From Rotaria sp. Silwood1 (lineage: Eukaryota > Rotifera > Eurotatoria > Philodinida > Philodinidae), in NCBI GenBank assembly GCA_905250075.1, contig CAJNOP010000015.1:3206344-3270343 (forward strand): a DNA stretch of 64,000 bases, given 5' to 3'. A program made the position numbers and the translations under genes. This document shows positions 1-11,946 of this stretch, one piece after another. The notes beneath the pieces are model-generated. The model saw only the letters and a program-made list of their open reading frames with translations. It was not told the DNA's origin and did not search any database. Position 1 is the first letter of the stretch. Every line of letters begins with the position of its first letter.

Positions 1-664
1 TATGAAGAAACAAGACAACGAATAAGTTGTGCAATTTTTGCATCACTAAATGCTTTTGAATATGTTATTAAATTTATACTTGCTACTAAACGTTTAACAT
101 CCCATGTAAATGGAGCAATATAACCCTTAATAAAATAAAAAAACAAAAAAATTTTTAAATTCTTTTTTTTTTTTTAAATATGTAAATTTGATACTTCATC
201 AAAATCGTTCACATCAAAATTAATAAGACCATATCGATCAATATATGTACCAAAATTTTCAGCATGAAGATCACCCTCAAATAATAAATATTATTTTTTT
301 TATCAAATAGAAATTTTTTTTTTTTTTTTATAATTCTTACATGAATAAATACATGTGATGCTTCTTTACAATTTTTTAACCATGGATCATATTGTGAATC
401 ACTTAGCATGTCACGATAAAATATAACAGCTGAACCACGATAAAATGCAAATGGATTTGCAGCCATTTTAGAAAATCGAGTACGCCATCCTTTAGGATTT
501 TCAAGCATATCATTACCAAAATTTTTTAAAAATGTATCAATTATATAATCTGTTCGTTGTTGATCATTGTCTTTAGAATGTTTTTTAGGTGAACTTGATG
601 AATGATGTCGAGGACGATGTGGATGTGGATGTTGATCATATGGTGATGGTGGAGGGAAAAACAT
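1..664 (-). CDS. DUF2252 family protein, 5' part (gene runs off left edge)
   Basis: Three exons on the minus strand: 664-341 (start ATG at 664), 275-195 and 125-1, the last cut by the window edge. Joined in frame they read through FIHGDLHAENFG, then LINFDVNDFDE, then GYIAPFTWDVKRL. The first exon carries KMAANPFAFYRGSAVIFYRD. This order (SPFAFxRG-type block, GDxHxENFG, DxNDFDE, PFxWDxKRLxAS) is the signature of DUF2252, a family known mainly from bacteria whose reaction is not established. The GDLHxxN block resembles the catalytic loop of aminoglycoside-phosphotransferase-like kinases; that link is inference. The N-terminus (residues 1-35) is rich in P, H, S and looks disordered. Both introns are short (about 65-70 bp) with GT..AG ends and do not shift phase. 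The presence of introns argues against bacterial contamination. Family call is firm; function is unknown. Confidence 0.85.
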
Positions 665-1984
665 AATATGGCTTTTTTTCTTCGTATTTGATAATAAACA
701 CAGATTTGACGAATATATGGTTAAGGTTTTTATATCACTCCACCACTAAGAATCAATCAAGTGTGATAAATAAAAACAGTAACCTTGAGATTACTCATGT
801 GTATCACTGGGTTTTAACCAGTTTATAGAAGAAAGTTGCAGACTATAAATAGCAGGCCTATTAGTTGATGATAAACAAATAATTTGAAGAAAAACATAAC
901 ATAGAAAATGAAAATTAGAATCAATAACCTTGAAACAAAAGTATTTCTAAGAAATACTCAGATTGATTTGTAACAATTTCTTGTATTTTAATAGTTAATA
1001 AAACATGAAAAGTATAATAATGAAATGAAGAGAAAAACTTGTCATATACAAATTTTAGTTTTTGCAAATCTGAAAAATTCGATCTTTTATTATGTATGAT
1101 TATTGTCAATAAAGATGACGAAGCATTGACAAATCTTGCGTACATATAGAAAAGTATATAAAAGAAATGAATGACCATGAAACAAAAAAAAAATACAATC
1201 GATAATATTTTAGAAAATAATTATGATTATATAATGATCTGTGACCATGTCATCATAAATTGCTAAATAGTCAAGAACATATAATATATTGATCCAAAAT
1301 CACAACAATCGTAAATGTACGATAACAACATAACCATATTTTTTCTTTTCGTCACGAAGGATGACAATACATAATAGAAGGTCGAAAATTTCAGATTTGT
1401 TAAACTAAGACTTACATGGCAAATCTTTCTTTTTTCGTTTCATCATTGAATAATCTGCATAAACTCTGGCATCTATATTTTTTTTTGTGAAAGTCTACAT
1501 ATTCTTTATTTTATCAATAATAGAAGTAATTAAAATGCGAATATATTTATCACTAATAGAATTTCAGTAGAAAGACGACGAAGATTAACGGTCAACACAT
1601 CAAATGCTATAACTACAATAATAATTAATATATATTTCGATTTTTTAGAGTTATAGATACTAGGAAAAGCCGATACTACTTGGAAAAAGGCGTCAGCATT
1701 AGTATATGGTTGAATATTATTCATCAACTTTGTCATTAGTTCATCAGTAGATGATTTCATGTTTATCCTACATTTAAAATTGGAAAACAATGTCCGTGCA
1801 TATTAATTTTTCAAGCTTAAAGCCAAAGTCATAATTAAATATTTTATTTTCCCGAGCTTTTCTTTTGTCGTACATGTAGTACAAGTAAAATCATTGAAAA
1901 TTATTCTTGTTGTTTGCTTTCATGAGATAATATTTCTAGGTTTTTGATTTGTTTTTCATTCATGATTTAGTGTCTCTTGCAGAT

Positions 1985-2345
1985 ATTGAGTAAAATATGT
2001 CTTTCATAGGAAGAGTTCGTACTTATGACGTGTTTCTGAGGAAATTCAATACTTTATGCTCTAAAACTGCAAGAGATACGATTTTTTCCATGGATAATAT
2101 ATATTTTTAGAAAATTTCATACCTTGAAGAAGTTGTGTCCATAAATTCTCAAACTCTTTATACAAGTTACCCTAATTAATGCTTTTCACAAAAGAAAATT
2201 TTTAGATCGTAACTCAAAACTATGGTCTTGCTGAAAATATGAAATTCTATAGCAAAATTCACTAACAAAATCTGATCTTCTCAGAAACAGGTGATAAAAG
2301 ACGAACTCTTGTTATGATAGGTATAGTTTGCTAAGATCTACAACA
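1985..2345. repeat. Decayed foldback (long inverted repeat) element, copy A
   Basis: The left arm around 2009-2041 (GAAGAGTTCGTACTTATGAC, then GTGTTTCTGAGG) pairs with the reverse complement of the right arm around 2278-2310 (AAGAGTTCGTCTTTTATCAC, then CTGTTTCTGAG). The outer part of the right arm read in reverse (ATGTTGTAGATCTTAGCAAA) matches the ATGTAGATCCTAACGATC block of the better-preserved copy at about 5465-6115. No open frame is present, so this looks like a non-autonomous element remnant. Boundaries are approximate. Confidence 0.55.
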
Positions 2346-2499
2346 TGCATTAATGAGGAAACCTTACGAAATGATAAATCACTATTGACATGAGACATTG
2401 CTCATTATCTAAGTCTCTTTGAAGCCGAAAATCTCAAGACTGATTCATGTTCAACGACAGTCTTTCTTGGATTCGAGCTATATTACTGTGTAGGCGAAA

Positions 2500-2775
2500 C
2501 CAAAAAATGATATTTAGCCTGAATTTTCGCCTATAATGAAGTTTGATGTTGACTAGCATGTTTCAAATATTTCATAGAAAACGAGTGTGTCATTCTCGAA
2601 ATAAAAAATGTTCTTTAAAACGCATACATTTTATTAAAGAATCGTAAAACGTTCAATTTCTCGAAAGCGCATTATCTCGACAACGAAACATTCGTTTTCA
2701 ATGATATTGTAATCAACATCAAATCTCTTTGTAGGCGAAAAAATCCAGATCAAAATATCATATTTCGATTTCATC
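2500..2775. repeat. Imperfect inverted repeat
   Basis: A left arm near 2505-2610 (blocks ATGATATTTAGCCTGA, TTTCGCCTATAATGA, TTTGATGTTGACTA, GAAAACGAGTGTGTCATTCT) matches the reverse complement of 2660-2770 (ATGATATTTTGATCTGGA, TTTCGCCTACAAAGA, TTTGATGTTGATTA, GAAAACGAATGTTTCGTTGT). The arms are about 100 bp with a short spacer. This is a different sequence from the AACAAGGGAGCATTC family. No protein was recognised in any frame. Confidence 0.55.
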
Positions 2776-2944
2776 TCCAGCACTCTATGACGGACCGAAA
2801 ACATAATAAAATGGTTCGAATTCGAGAAGGAAGACTTATGAACCAAAAAAATCATTCTACAATTTTTCTAATCTCCATAGAATCTAGATAATGAGTGAAG
2901 TTTTCTTCTTAAATATTTTCCATAAACTTAATAATCATTAACTC

Positions 2945-2950
2945 TTTATT
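2945..2950 (-). promoter_or_regulatory. Candidate poly(A) signal for the EEA1-like gene
   Basis: AATAAA on the minus strand, about 117 nt downstream of the stop codon at 3067-3069. In such AT-rich DNA the hexamer also occurs by chance, so support is positional only. Confidence 0.35.
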
Positions 2951-3066
2951 GATATTGATTATTTATCAGAATTTTCATCGAATAAATTTTTTTTTTCATT
3001 AATTGTAAAGAGATGAAATGTAAAAACCAACAAACAAACAAATAAAAATAAATGAATTATTTCAAA

Positions 3067-6000
3067 TTAAGAAGTCAAGTCTTTATAACATTGATCACAA
3101 ACTCGTTGTGGTTTTTTTGATGATGCTGCAACAATAGCTGTTTTTGATGAACAACTATCACAAAATATATTTCCACAATTTCGACAATGATGTTTACGTT
3201 GTGTAACTGAAAAAGTTTGATTACATTTCATACATGCATTAATATCATCATCATTTAACCAACGACGTTGATTTAATTTATTTGTTTGAATCTAAATAAA
3301 ACAAAAATGTGTGTGTGTGTTTTTTTTTGTTCTTATTTATTGAACAATAATAATAATTTTCATTTTTACTTGAAGAACTTGATATTCTCGAGCTATTTCT
3401 TGTAAAGCTGATTCCAAATCAGTATTTTTCTTTGTTAATTGATTATTTTCAAATATAAGTTTTTCATTTTTACTTTCACTTGCTAATGATCGTTCTAATA
3501 AAACACGACGTTCATCTTGATTAACAACTAAACGTGCTTCCATATCTTGTATATATATATATAAGTATAAAATTAATATTATATAAGAAATATATATTTT
3601 TTTTTTAAATAAACAAACCAGATTTTTCTGATTTAATTTGATGAACATTTGATAATTTTTCATTAGTTATTCTAAGTTCACTTCGTACAGTAGCTAAATT
3701 TTCTGTTAATGCTAATAATTGCATTTCATGTTTTTTAGTTCGAGATTCAAGTTCATTTTCTAATGAATTCTTAATAAATATAATAATACATAATTAGAAT
3801 TTATTTGAATATAAATTTTTGTTTTATTTACAATTTGTTTTTCATATTTTTCTTGTTGAATATCGACAGTTTGATTAGCATTAGATAATGATTCGGAAAC
3901 CTAAAAATATGATAAAATTATATTCAAATAGAATTATTTTACTATTATTAATATTGAAAAATCGATCATGAATTCATTTTTTTGCTTTGCTTCTCTTCTT
4001 TAATTTAATATTTAATCATTTATTTAAATCTCTATTTTAATTTACATAAAAGATAATCTTTCATACCTGTAATAAATTATGATTAAGTTCACCTAATTGT
4101 ATTTCAAACTTTTGTTTTTCTTCATGATATTTTTTCATTAATTTATCATATTCATCTTTAATTATATTTAATTGTTTTTCTGTTTGTTGTTGTTGTTCAA
4201 ATAATTTTAAATTATCTATTTCAATTTGTTTTTCTAATTTGATCTATTAAAAAAAAAAAAAAACGAAAAAAAAGTAAAAATATTTTAAAATAGATTTTAA
4301 AAATTAAACAAATGATCAATAAATTTCACCTTACTATCAGTAATTATTGTATGAACAATAGTTAAATAATTAGTAAATTCTTCATGAATTTGTTCTAATG
4401 TTTGTGTACGAATTAATCGAGACTCTTGTTCAGCCTAGAACAAAAAAAAAACATGACTAGATCTTTTGATTCAAATGAACAAAAAAAAATTATTTTGAAA
4501 AAAATTCTAGTTTTTCTGAAGATGGTCAGTTGTCGAATCCGATTAAAACGTCTTTATTGACTATTCAATGTCAATTTTTCTTTTCTTCGTATAAAAGATT
4601 TAGCTAGATCAATCTATATTTTTCAAGTGTTAAACTTTTTATCCTCTCCTTATTTCAGATATAAATCAAAGAACTATGTTTGCTTTTTCTTACGGAATAA
4701 AATTTTCAAAAAGCTAGGAGATATTTGAAAATCAGCCACTTTTATAAACAAATAAATAGATTGAGAAGTTTGTTTGTTTGAATTTAAAAGCTAATTTTAT
4801 AAGTTATCGCTTTCTTTAATATCTATAAAGAATTAAACCGATATATTCAAGGCTAATCAAAATAGTTTTCAGATAAGATTCGTTTTGTGCTACATTTTAG
4901 ATTAAAAACTACAAACGATTTCGCTTGTATTTTTCTCTGAATATACTACTAAAGACATATTTGTATTTAGTGTTTCGAAGAAGTTCTTCAATATTTCATT
5001 GAGTATAATATATCCGAACTCTTTTAATTAATTAATTTCTTTTCATGAAGATATGCCTAATCTTCTAAGTTTTGAGTTGTAAAAACCTTTAAAAGCTTGT
5101 CGAAACATTTTTCTTAAGATATCGAAGTTTTTGTGAGTATTTTAATTGAAATCTGTGATTCTTGTCAGCTCACTATGAAAGTCAACTTTGAATTTTTTGG
5201 TTTGAAACTTTGCACGAATAAAATGCTCGACAATCGTGTTAAACTAATATATTAGGCTTTGACATTATTCATCATAGCTTATTATATGAGTACAGTCACG
5301 ATTCAAAAAGTGATCAAACATTTAGATACGTTCCTGTGTGAGATAAAGATCATTTGTAAACTTTTAAAATTCTAAATATCTCTTTAGTTTTTTTTGAGAA
5401 GACTCTTTTAATCAAGAATTATGAGAATAGAAGATCTGGAATCTTCTCTCGCGGAAAGGTGTTCAACAACTTCTACACTTACGAGGGAACATTCCCAAGT
5501 GTCACATCGCTTTTGAGTCGGCCGTATGGGAATTATGTAGGTCCTAATGATCTATGAATCCTCCCAAAAAAGTTCGTGCCGCTAGCTTCTTACTGTTGAG
5601 ATATAGCATTTTTACTATATGTTTCGGAAAAAGCCGTGGTCCCCCTCAGAAACATCAGGAAAAGTGAGTTTTGAGTTTCAGCCTGAAACTTTGCATGTAT
5701 ATAGGCCTCAATGAGAACAGTTTATTGTGAATACTTGAAATTTTTTGGTTGCTCCTAGTCTGAGATAAGAACATCCGATCCGCTGGGGTATACGAGCAAT
5801 TTTATGATAATTTTATCTTAGGATAGGTGCAACGAAAAAAGCTGAAACTTTCACAATAAAGTATTCTTATTGAGCCCTATATCTATGCAAAGTTTGAAAT
5901 TCAAATTCAAAATTCAGTTTTCCAAGTGTTCCTGAAGGGGACCACAGCTCTCTTTTCTTAAACATACAGTAAAAAGGCAGTATCTCAGCAATAATAAGCT

Positions 6001-9000
6001 AGCGGCACGAACTTTTTTCAGAGAATTCATAGATCGTTAGGATCTACATAATGCGCATATACTCGACTTAAAAGCGATGTGACAGTTGAGAATGCTCCCT
6101 TGTTAGTATTGAGTTTTTACATAGATACTCGTAATTTTTCACTAAATTTATTTACAATTACCTGTTCAATTGTAGTCAATAGATTCATTTGATTGGTATG
6201 AATATTTTGTTGAAGATGTTGATAAATTTTATGTGCACGACGAATACCCGTCAATAAACGATTAATATAATTATCCTAATAATAAAAAAAAGTACATCTT
6301 ACAATTAAAAGAATTTTTCTTCTTTAATACTTTTTGATCAAGTTTAATATTTAATTGAGAAAGTGTTGTTTGTAATTGTTGTTCAATATTATTTTTCTCA
6401 TTTTGAATCGTATTTAATTGTAATTTATTTTCATTATTTATTTGTTCATGTTGATTAATTTTTTCTTCAAGTTCATTTTTCTCGTGTTCAAATCGATTGT
6501 TTTGTTGTATTAAATCATTTTTTAATTGTTCGATTTCTTGTTTCTGAGATTGATAAAATAAAAAAAAGAATTAAAAACATAAATCAATTAGTATATTACT
6601 TGATTATCATTATATTCATTTGTTTTTTGAAAATTTGCTTCTATATTCATATATTGTTCATGTACAGTTGATAATTCATGTTTTAATTCGTTTATTTGTT
6701 GTTTCTAGAGGCATATCAAATGAAGAAAAATAGTATGAAAATTGATATATATGTATTTCAGAACACATTACAGTTACTTAATCCTCTAGAAATACAATAA
6801 GAAATTAATAATATATTATAAATAGATATTATTGATAAACAGTCTTAGATAATATATCAACAACGTCTGTGAGTCGAAAAGTTTTACTCTTATACCTTAT
6901 CATTCCTTTTAGATCGTGTTTCATAAAAGATTTGATTCGTTTTCAGGCTTTATTCTATAATGAAATTGAAAAATGTATGTACGTGAATTCACTAACACTA
7001 CGTCTTTCATGGTATTTTGTATGACTTCTTATTAATATTTTGTCGCATAATTCAAAATAATTTTTAACGGTTTTTCACCGTTGCAATTAGATGATTGATT
7101 AGCTATGAATATTTTGAAGTGTTCATTAACAAGAAAAATCTACTTAAAAAATCAAAGCAATTTTATTGTAGAGCGAAAAGTTCTCTATCGAATTTGAACT
7201 ATCCAAGAAATTTTAGAAGAAAACAAAGATGTTTTCTATTCTTTATAGACTACACATTATTATTCTATCATATATCTTTAAAACAATATATGAAATTTGA
7301 TCAAACTGTTCACTATCAGGGAGAGATTGAAGGTGGGACCTGTATCAGTTCTCCGAATTCGATCAACTTTAGAAAAAAAATCTTCTGATCAGCTTCCTGA
7401 GTCATCGCTCTGTTCCAATCCTAACGATAGTGAAAGATTTCTAAAAATATTCATAGATATCATATTCATTATCATACTTTTTCTTTATTATTATCGTCTA
7501 ATTGTTTTTTAAGTAAATCAATCTCATGATTAAGTCGTATTTGTTCATGTTGTAATTCATTCTAAAGAATAAAATAAATAATTTTCGAAATGAAAATATT
7601 TTGATATCACTTTTTCATATGTTATTTGTGAATATTGTTTAGAAATATGATCGAATTCATCTTGAATTTGTTGTCGTTCATTATTTATTTGTTTTATTTG
7701 TATTCGAAGTTCTTTTGTTTGTTGTTCATATTGATCCTTGAAAATTAAAAATTAATTGAATTCAAATAAAAAAACAATAATTATTATTATTACTTTTTCT
7801 TGTGTTATTTGTCGAACAAAATTTTGTCTTTCATTATTTTCATCACTATCAATTTTCGTTTGAATTAATTGATTTTTTTCATTTTGTAATTCATTTAATG
7901 TTTTTTCTAATTCATGAATTTCATTAGTTAATAATTCAATTTGATTTCGATAAGAATTTGTTTGTTTTTGTTCAATTTGTAAATCATTAATTAATTTATC
8001 ATTAAATTGTTTCTTGAAAATTGAAAAAAAAGAAAAGAAAAGAAAAAGTAAATTGAGATTAGAAATAAATAATTAAGTCTACCAACTCGTTGTTCAAGAT
8101 CATTATTCAATTGAATATTTGTTTGTTTAAGTTGTTCAATTTGAGTTTGATTCTAGATTAAATTTATTTAAGATTATATATCATAGTATCTAATATCGCG
8201 AAGGAATTCAATAACAAATACTTGTGAAATCAGTATTTATCCATCTAGACTTGAAATATTTGATAATTCTTCAGTATAATCACTAACTTCTTCATCACTC
8301 AAAAATGGAATCGGTTTGACTCATACTATGTTAAATCAACTTTAGTTTCGTTTCGGTTTAAATTTTCAAATAATTGAACTGACCCGATCTGTACCTTCTG
8401 CAAGAATGAAAGAGCATGATTTTCTATTATAAATATTCAAAGCGTATGTTCCAATGAAGCTTTCTATTCTGAAGTAGTTTTTTTTTTTTAGTAAGATTTA
8501 CTTAGGAAACTTGATATCGTATCTTAATAAAGACATTTAGTTTACTAAATTAATACTTCCTTCTTCTGATCAAATTTGTATTGAAACTAGCATCTAATCG
8601 AAATATATATTAATAAAGATAAGTACAGATCATAACGATCTACAGAAATCTATCTTCAATAGATACCGACTTCTAATTAATCACATAGCTATTGAACAAT
8701 CTTACAAGAATTTCATTTTTTTTTTCAGAACTAAAAACAATTCATTATTTGAATATTTTATTAAAAAAATGTTGAGTTTGTTTCCTAATAACAAAAAAAA
8801 ACATAACAGATTATCATTTAGTGATGAATATGCAAAACTATTTTAACAGCTACTAAATACTAAATAGTAAGTCACTCCCAGATTCTTCACTAAGACATTA
8901 ATTACAGTAACTTTCGTGTTCGCTATAACATTGAAATACAAATTTCGTCAGAATATACTTTTTTTTTGTGGCGACATGTTCCGAAGTTTCAGTAAAACAC

Positions 9001-11946
9001 TGGTGTCAGTGAAGTTGGTGATAGAGCCTGTCGGATTCTAAAGTGTTGGACTCGGTCGAGCTATATATTTTGGTACTTTCGATGAAATTTTTTCATCGAA
9101 ATCAGATAGTCGCCTTGAGCGCATGAGATACTTTTTTTCCGGCTTTTTTTATATGGTGATGAGCGCATTGTACCCAGTTTTTCGAGGACTAGAATCCGTC
9201 GGGTATATTGCGAATCAAATCGATGGGCTCTAGTCGATAGTTAGAAACTTGAAACTGCACAATCCTTTGTCAAGTTTATCAACAGGATTTGATGCAAGAT
9301 TCTGCTATTGTCTTATTATTTACCTCTGTAAGACAATTACGCATATATTTTATAGTCATTTGAAATTTCTCTTTTCGTTCTCGAGTTAATTTAATAAACT
9401 GTTTTATTTCATTAATTTCAATTGCAATTTGAGATGTATTTTTATTGATCATTTCATCATAAATTAATAAATTCTATACAAAAAATCAAATTGATTTTTA
9501 TATGAAAAAACTAAAAATTAATTTACTTGATTAAATATATTTTCTAATTTATTTAATTTTTCTGTACATTGATAACTAAGTATACAAAAAAAAATATTAT
9601 ATTTCATTTCAACATTTAACAAACTTTTCTGCTAAAGCAAAACGTAATTTTTCAATTTCTTGTTCTTTTTCTAATGATATTTCATCCATACGTTGTTGAA
9701 CTGTAATAAGTTCACGTTTAAGTACATCAACATCATCATTTGTCGATCTATAAATTAATCGATAGACAATATACAAAAAAACAAAAGAAGAGATGATGTT
9801 CATTTGACAAAAAAGCTAACATGCACGTGAGTATATTTAATATAACATATAAGTCATAGAATACTATTATACTTACAAACTATATGAATATAAAATTAGA
9901 AAAAAAAAGATATGAAATTTTTTTGAATGAAACAATCAATAGATGTGCTCGTCTTTGCTTTAAGTTAATAACTTACCTTGGAATAAGATCATCACATAGA
10001 GTAGCTACTTGATGATCTTTTTCTTTTAGTTCAGCCTAAAAATTGAATGTTTAGTTGTTTTTTTTTTTTGTTAAATAAAATGATCTTGATATTAACTTGT
10101 GTATTAAGAAGTTCATGTGTAAAATTAGCTAATTGAATATCGTAGATATCTTTTGTAGCTTTTAAATTTGCAATTTCTTGGGACTAAAACATTTATTCTA
10201 TATTAAATGAAAATCTTTTCTTTTTTTTTTTTCTTGATATTTACTTGTTCAATTACTTTTGTTTGTGTAGCTTTTAAATGTTTTTGTAATAATTGAAGTT
10301 CTTCTTCAAGATCATCAGCACGCTGTTTTTGTTGCATTAATTCATTACTTACTAGAAAAAAAAAAACGTTATTTTCTTCATTGGTTAAATTCAAATTTCT
10401 TATCTCTTAGTATAATGATTACTTACAAGAGAATATTCTTAAGTGTCAATTCACTTTTTACTCAGAACTTAGTGTATCGTGTACATATTAGTAAACTATG
10501 TCTGTAATAATAAGAGTTCGTGCTTGGAGCATGTTTTTGAACTTCTGTTAGTAACTTTCTTCTGAAGGATTTAATACTACTTCTTTTCGAGTAAAACTTT
10601 CATTATATTCCAAGGATCATTAGATATATGTGTGAGCGAAATGCCAGATCGAAAATTTAGTAAAAAACAATCATAATTCCGTTCCAGAGGTTGATGAAGA
10701 CAGTTCCTTTTAGGATTTTTCTAGTCTCACTAAGACCTATGAGGTCAAGTAGTGAGTTACAGTTGAAATAGTTTCCTTGCTAGTATTTATGAAAGCTTGA
10801 TTTCATGTAGAAAATATTTTTTCTACAAAAAAAATCTACTGTAGTCTTTAAAACTTCATGAATGTCAAATTTTTGCCACGCCTAGCATCAGAAACAAGAA
10901 TTCTATGTTCAAGTGATGGATCCCCTCTTTTTATATACAATATTTCTTGTGATTCATTGAACATATGTTTCTAGGTAAAGTTAATTTCTAATATATAAGA
11001 TCATTTTGAGACTTGTTGAATAATCTATCAAGATCTACAAGCGTCTAACATTGTTAACAGAATATGAACGAACCCATACCTTGATGAAAACTACTTTAAA
11101 TATGGATATAAAAAAATAATCAAAGGTCAATTATTTTATAATTTTATTTTTTCTTGAATTACTTTGTCATTTATTTGTATCATTCATTATCAAAATTATA
11201 TTCAAGTGATACAAAATATTAATTAGAACATTTTTATTTCAGAATGAAATCATCATTTAATAAATTACAAAATTTAGTTGAATTCATTATAATTGCAATG
11301 AAATATGTTCTATATCGTTTTATTTCTTTATCTATAAAACAAATGCAACTTGAAACTTGATACTTTTACAATAGTAGTTACGATATATAAAACAACTTAT
11401 ATTCTTTTCGTAGTAAAAACTGTTCTTAAAATATACTTACTTATAATTCGACTTTCTTCTGATGCAGTAAACTGTTGTTTCCACATAGCAATATCTCCAT
11501 TAGATTCCTCCTATAATAAATAATAAAATTAGATATTGTTTATTATTTCTTTTTCTATATGTCTTTCCTCTTGTTCAGGTATATTCTTCACCTTAGTCGT
11601 ATCTTCATCAACTATTGTAGATCCTTGTTCATGAGTTTTTGTATAATGTTCTGCAAGACTTATATGATCATTAAATTTATGATGACAAATTGGACAAAGA
11701 AAACCCTTTTGAATTAAAATAAACAAAAGAAAAAAAAGTATAACATAGAAATTATTCCAAGAAAAACTACTAACTTCTTCATCAAACGAAGGCCCTGATG
11801 GTATTGATTCATATTCATTATTAGTCGTATGATGAGATCCAGACTAAGAATAAAACAAAAACAAAGATAAAAGATATAAATACTATTCGATAATGTATTT
11901 ATTTTAATACTTTTCGACTTTTTAATCGATTGAATAGACCTGACAT
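3067..11946 (-). CDS. EEA1: EEA1-like early endosome tether (C2H2 finger, coiled coil, FYVE)
   Basis: Early endosome antigen 1 homologue, a Rab5 and PI3P effector that tethers endosomes for fusion. Modelled exons (minus): 11946-11911, 11843-11775, 11705-11592, 11510-11441, 10351-10245, 10183-10097, 10035-9977, 9747-9625, 9575-9527, 9473-9324, 8152-8087, 8012-7794, 7736-7611, 7561-7478, 6704-6600, 6543-6331, 6275-6162, 4434-4330, 4243-4067, 3900-3832, 3769-3619, 3545-3370, 3291-3067. They join in frame to 897 aa. The start MSGLFNRLKSRK is followed by an acidic linker and a C2H2 finger (GFLCPICHHKF...HYTKTH), where vertebrate EEA1 has its Rab5-binding finger. A long Gln/Glu/Asn-rich coiled coil follows, with EEA1-like blocks (LKRELITVQQRMDEISLEKE; NQDERRVLLERSL). 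The last exon is a FYVE domain with WLND, RKHHCRNCG and RVCDQC, the three PI3P-binding signatures. The coiled coil is much shorter than in human EEA1 (about 1411 aa). Exon 3 could end at another donor. Confidence 0.93.
5465..6115. repeat. Foldback element, best-preserved copy of a dispersed family, in an EEA1 intron
   Basis: About 650 bp forming an imperfect palindrome with arms of roughly 320 bp. The left arm begins CTTACGAGGGAACATTCCCA and the right arm, reverse-complemented, begins ACTAACAAGGGAGCATTCTC. Both continue with TGTCACATCGCTTTT(G/A)AGTCG, AT(T/C)ATGTAG(G/A)TCC and AAAAAAGTTCGTGCCGCTAGC. The centre lies near 5795. The element sits in the 1.7 kb intron between exons 18 and 17 in genome order; its right end is only about 45 bp from the exon at 6162-6275. 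No coding frame is present. Further blocks of the same sequence (TGAAACTTTGCA and neighbours) lie just to the left at 5190-5360. Confidence 0.75.
10423..10800. repeat. Foldback family member (diverged), in an EEA1 intron
   Basis: The left end ACAAGAGAATATTCTTAAGT and the reverse-complemented right end ATACTAGCAAGGAAACTATT, then TCAACTGTAACTCAC, align with the terminal blocks of the copy at 5465-6115. AAGAGTTCGTGCTTGGAGC at about 10511-10529 matches the internal AAAGTTCGTGCCGC block. The copy is strongly decayed and lies in the 1.1 kb intron 10352-11440. Boundaries are approximate. Confidence 0.5.

Larger units (their letters stand above)
665..3066. other. Intergenic region between the EEA1 3' end and the DUF2252 gene start
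   Basis: AT-rich DNA with no open frame that looks coding. The short frames here are interrupted and recall no family. The region holds two decayed inverted repeats, annotated separately at about 1985-2345 and 2500-2775. A TTTATT at 2945-2950 reads AATAAA on the minus strand, about 117 nt beyond the EEA1 stop, and is a candidate poly(A) signal for that gene. Confidence 0.6.

Noticed and set aside
2811..2830. GGTTCGAATTCGAG resembling a tRNA T-arm
   Set aside because: No acceptor stem or anticodon arm can be drawn around it, and it lies beside an inverted repeat.
2634..2855. 73-codon minus-strand frame
   Set aside because: Lies in an arm of an inverted repeat and has no family match that I can recognise.
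7095..7512. Plus-strand frames inside an EEA1 intron and exon
   Set aside because: They run across a well-supported minus-strand exon (7478-7561) and have no recognisable content.
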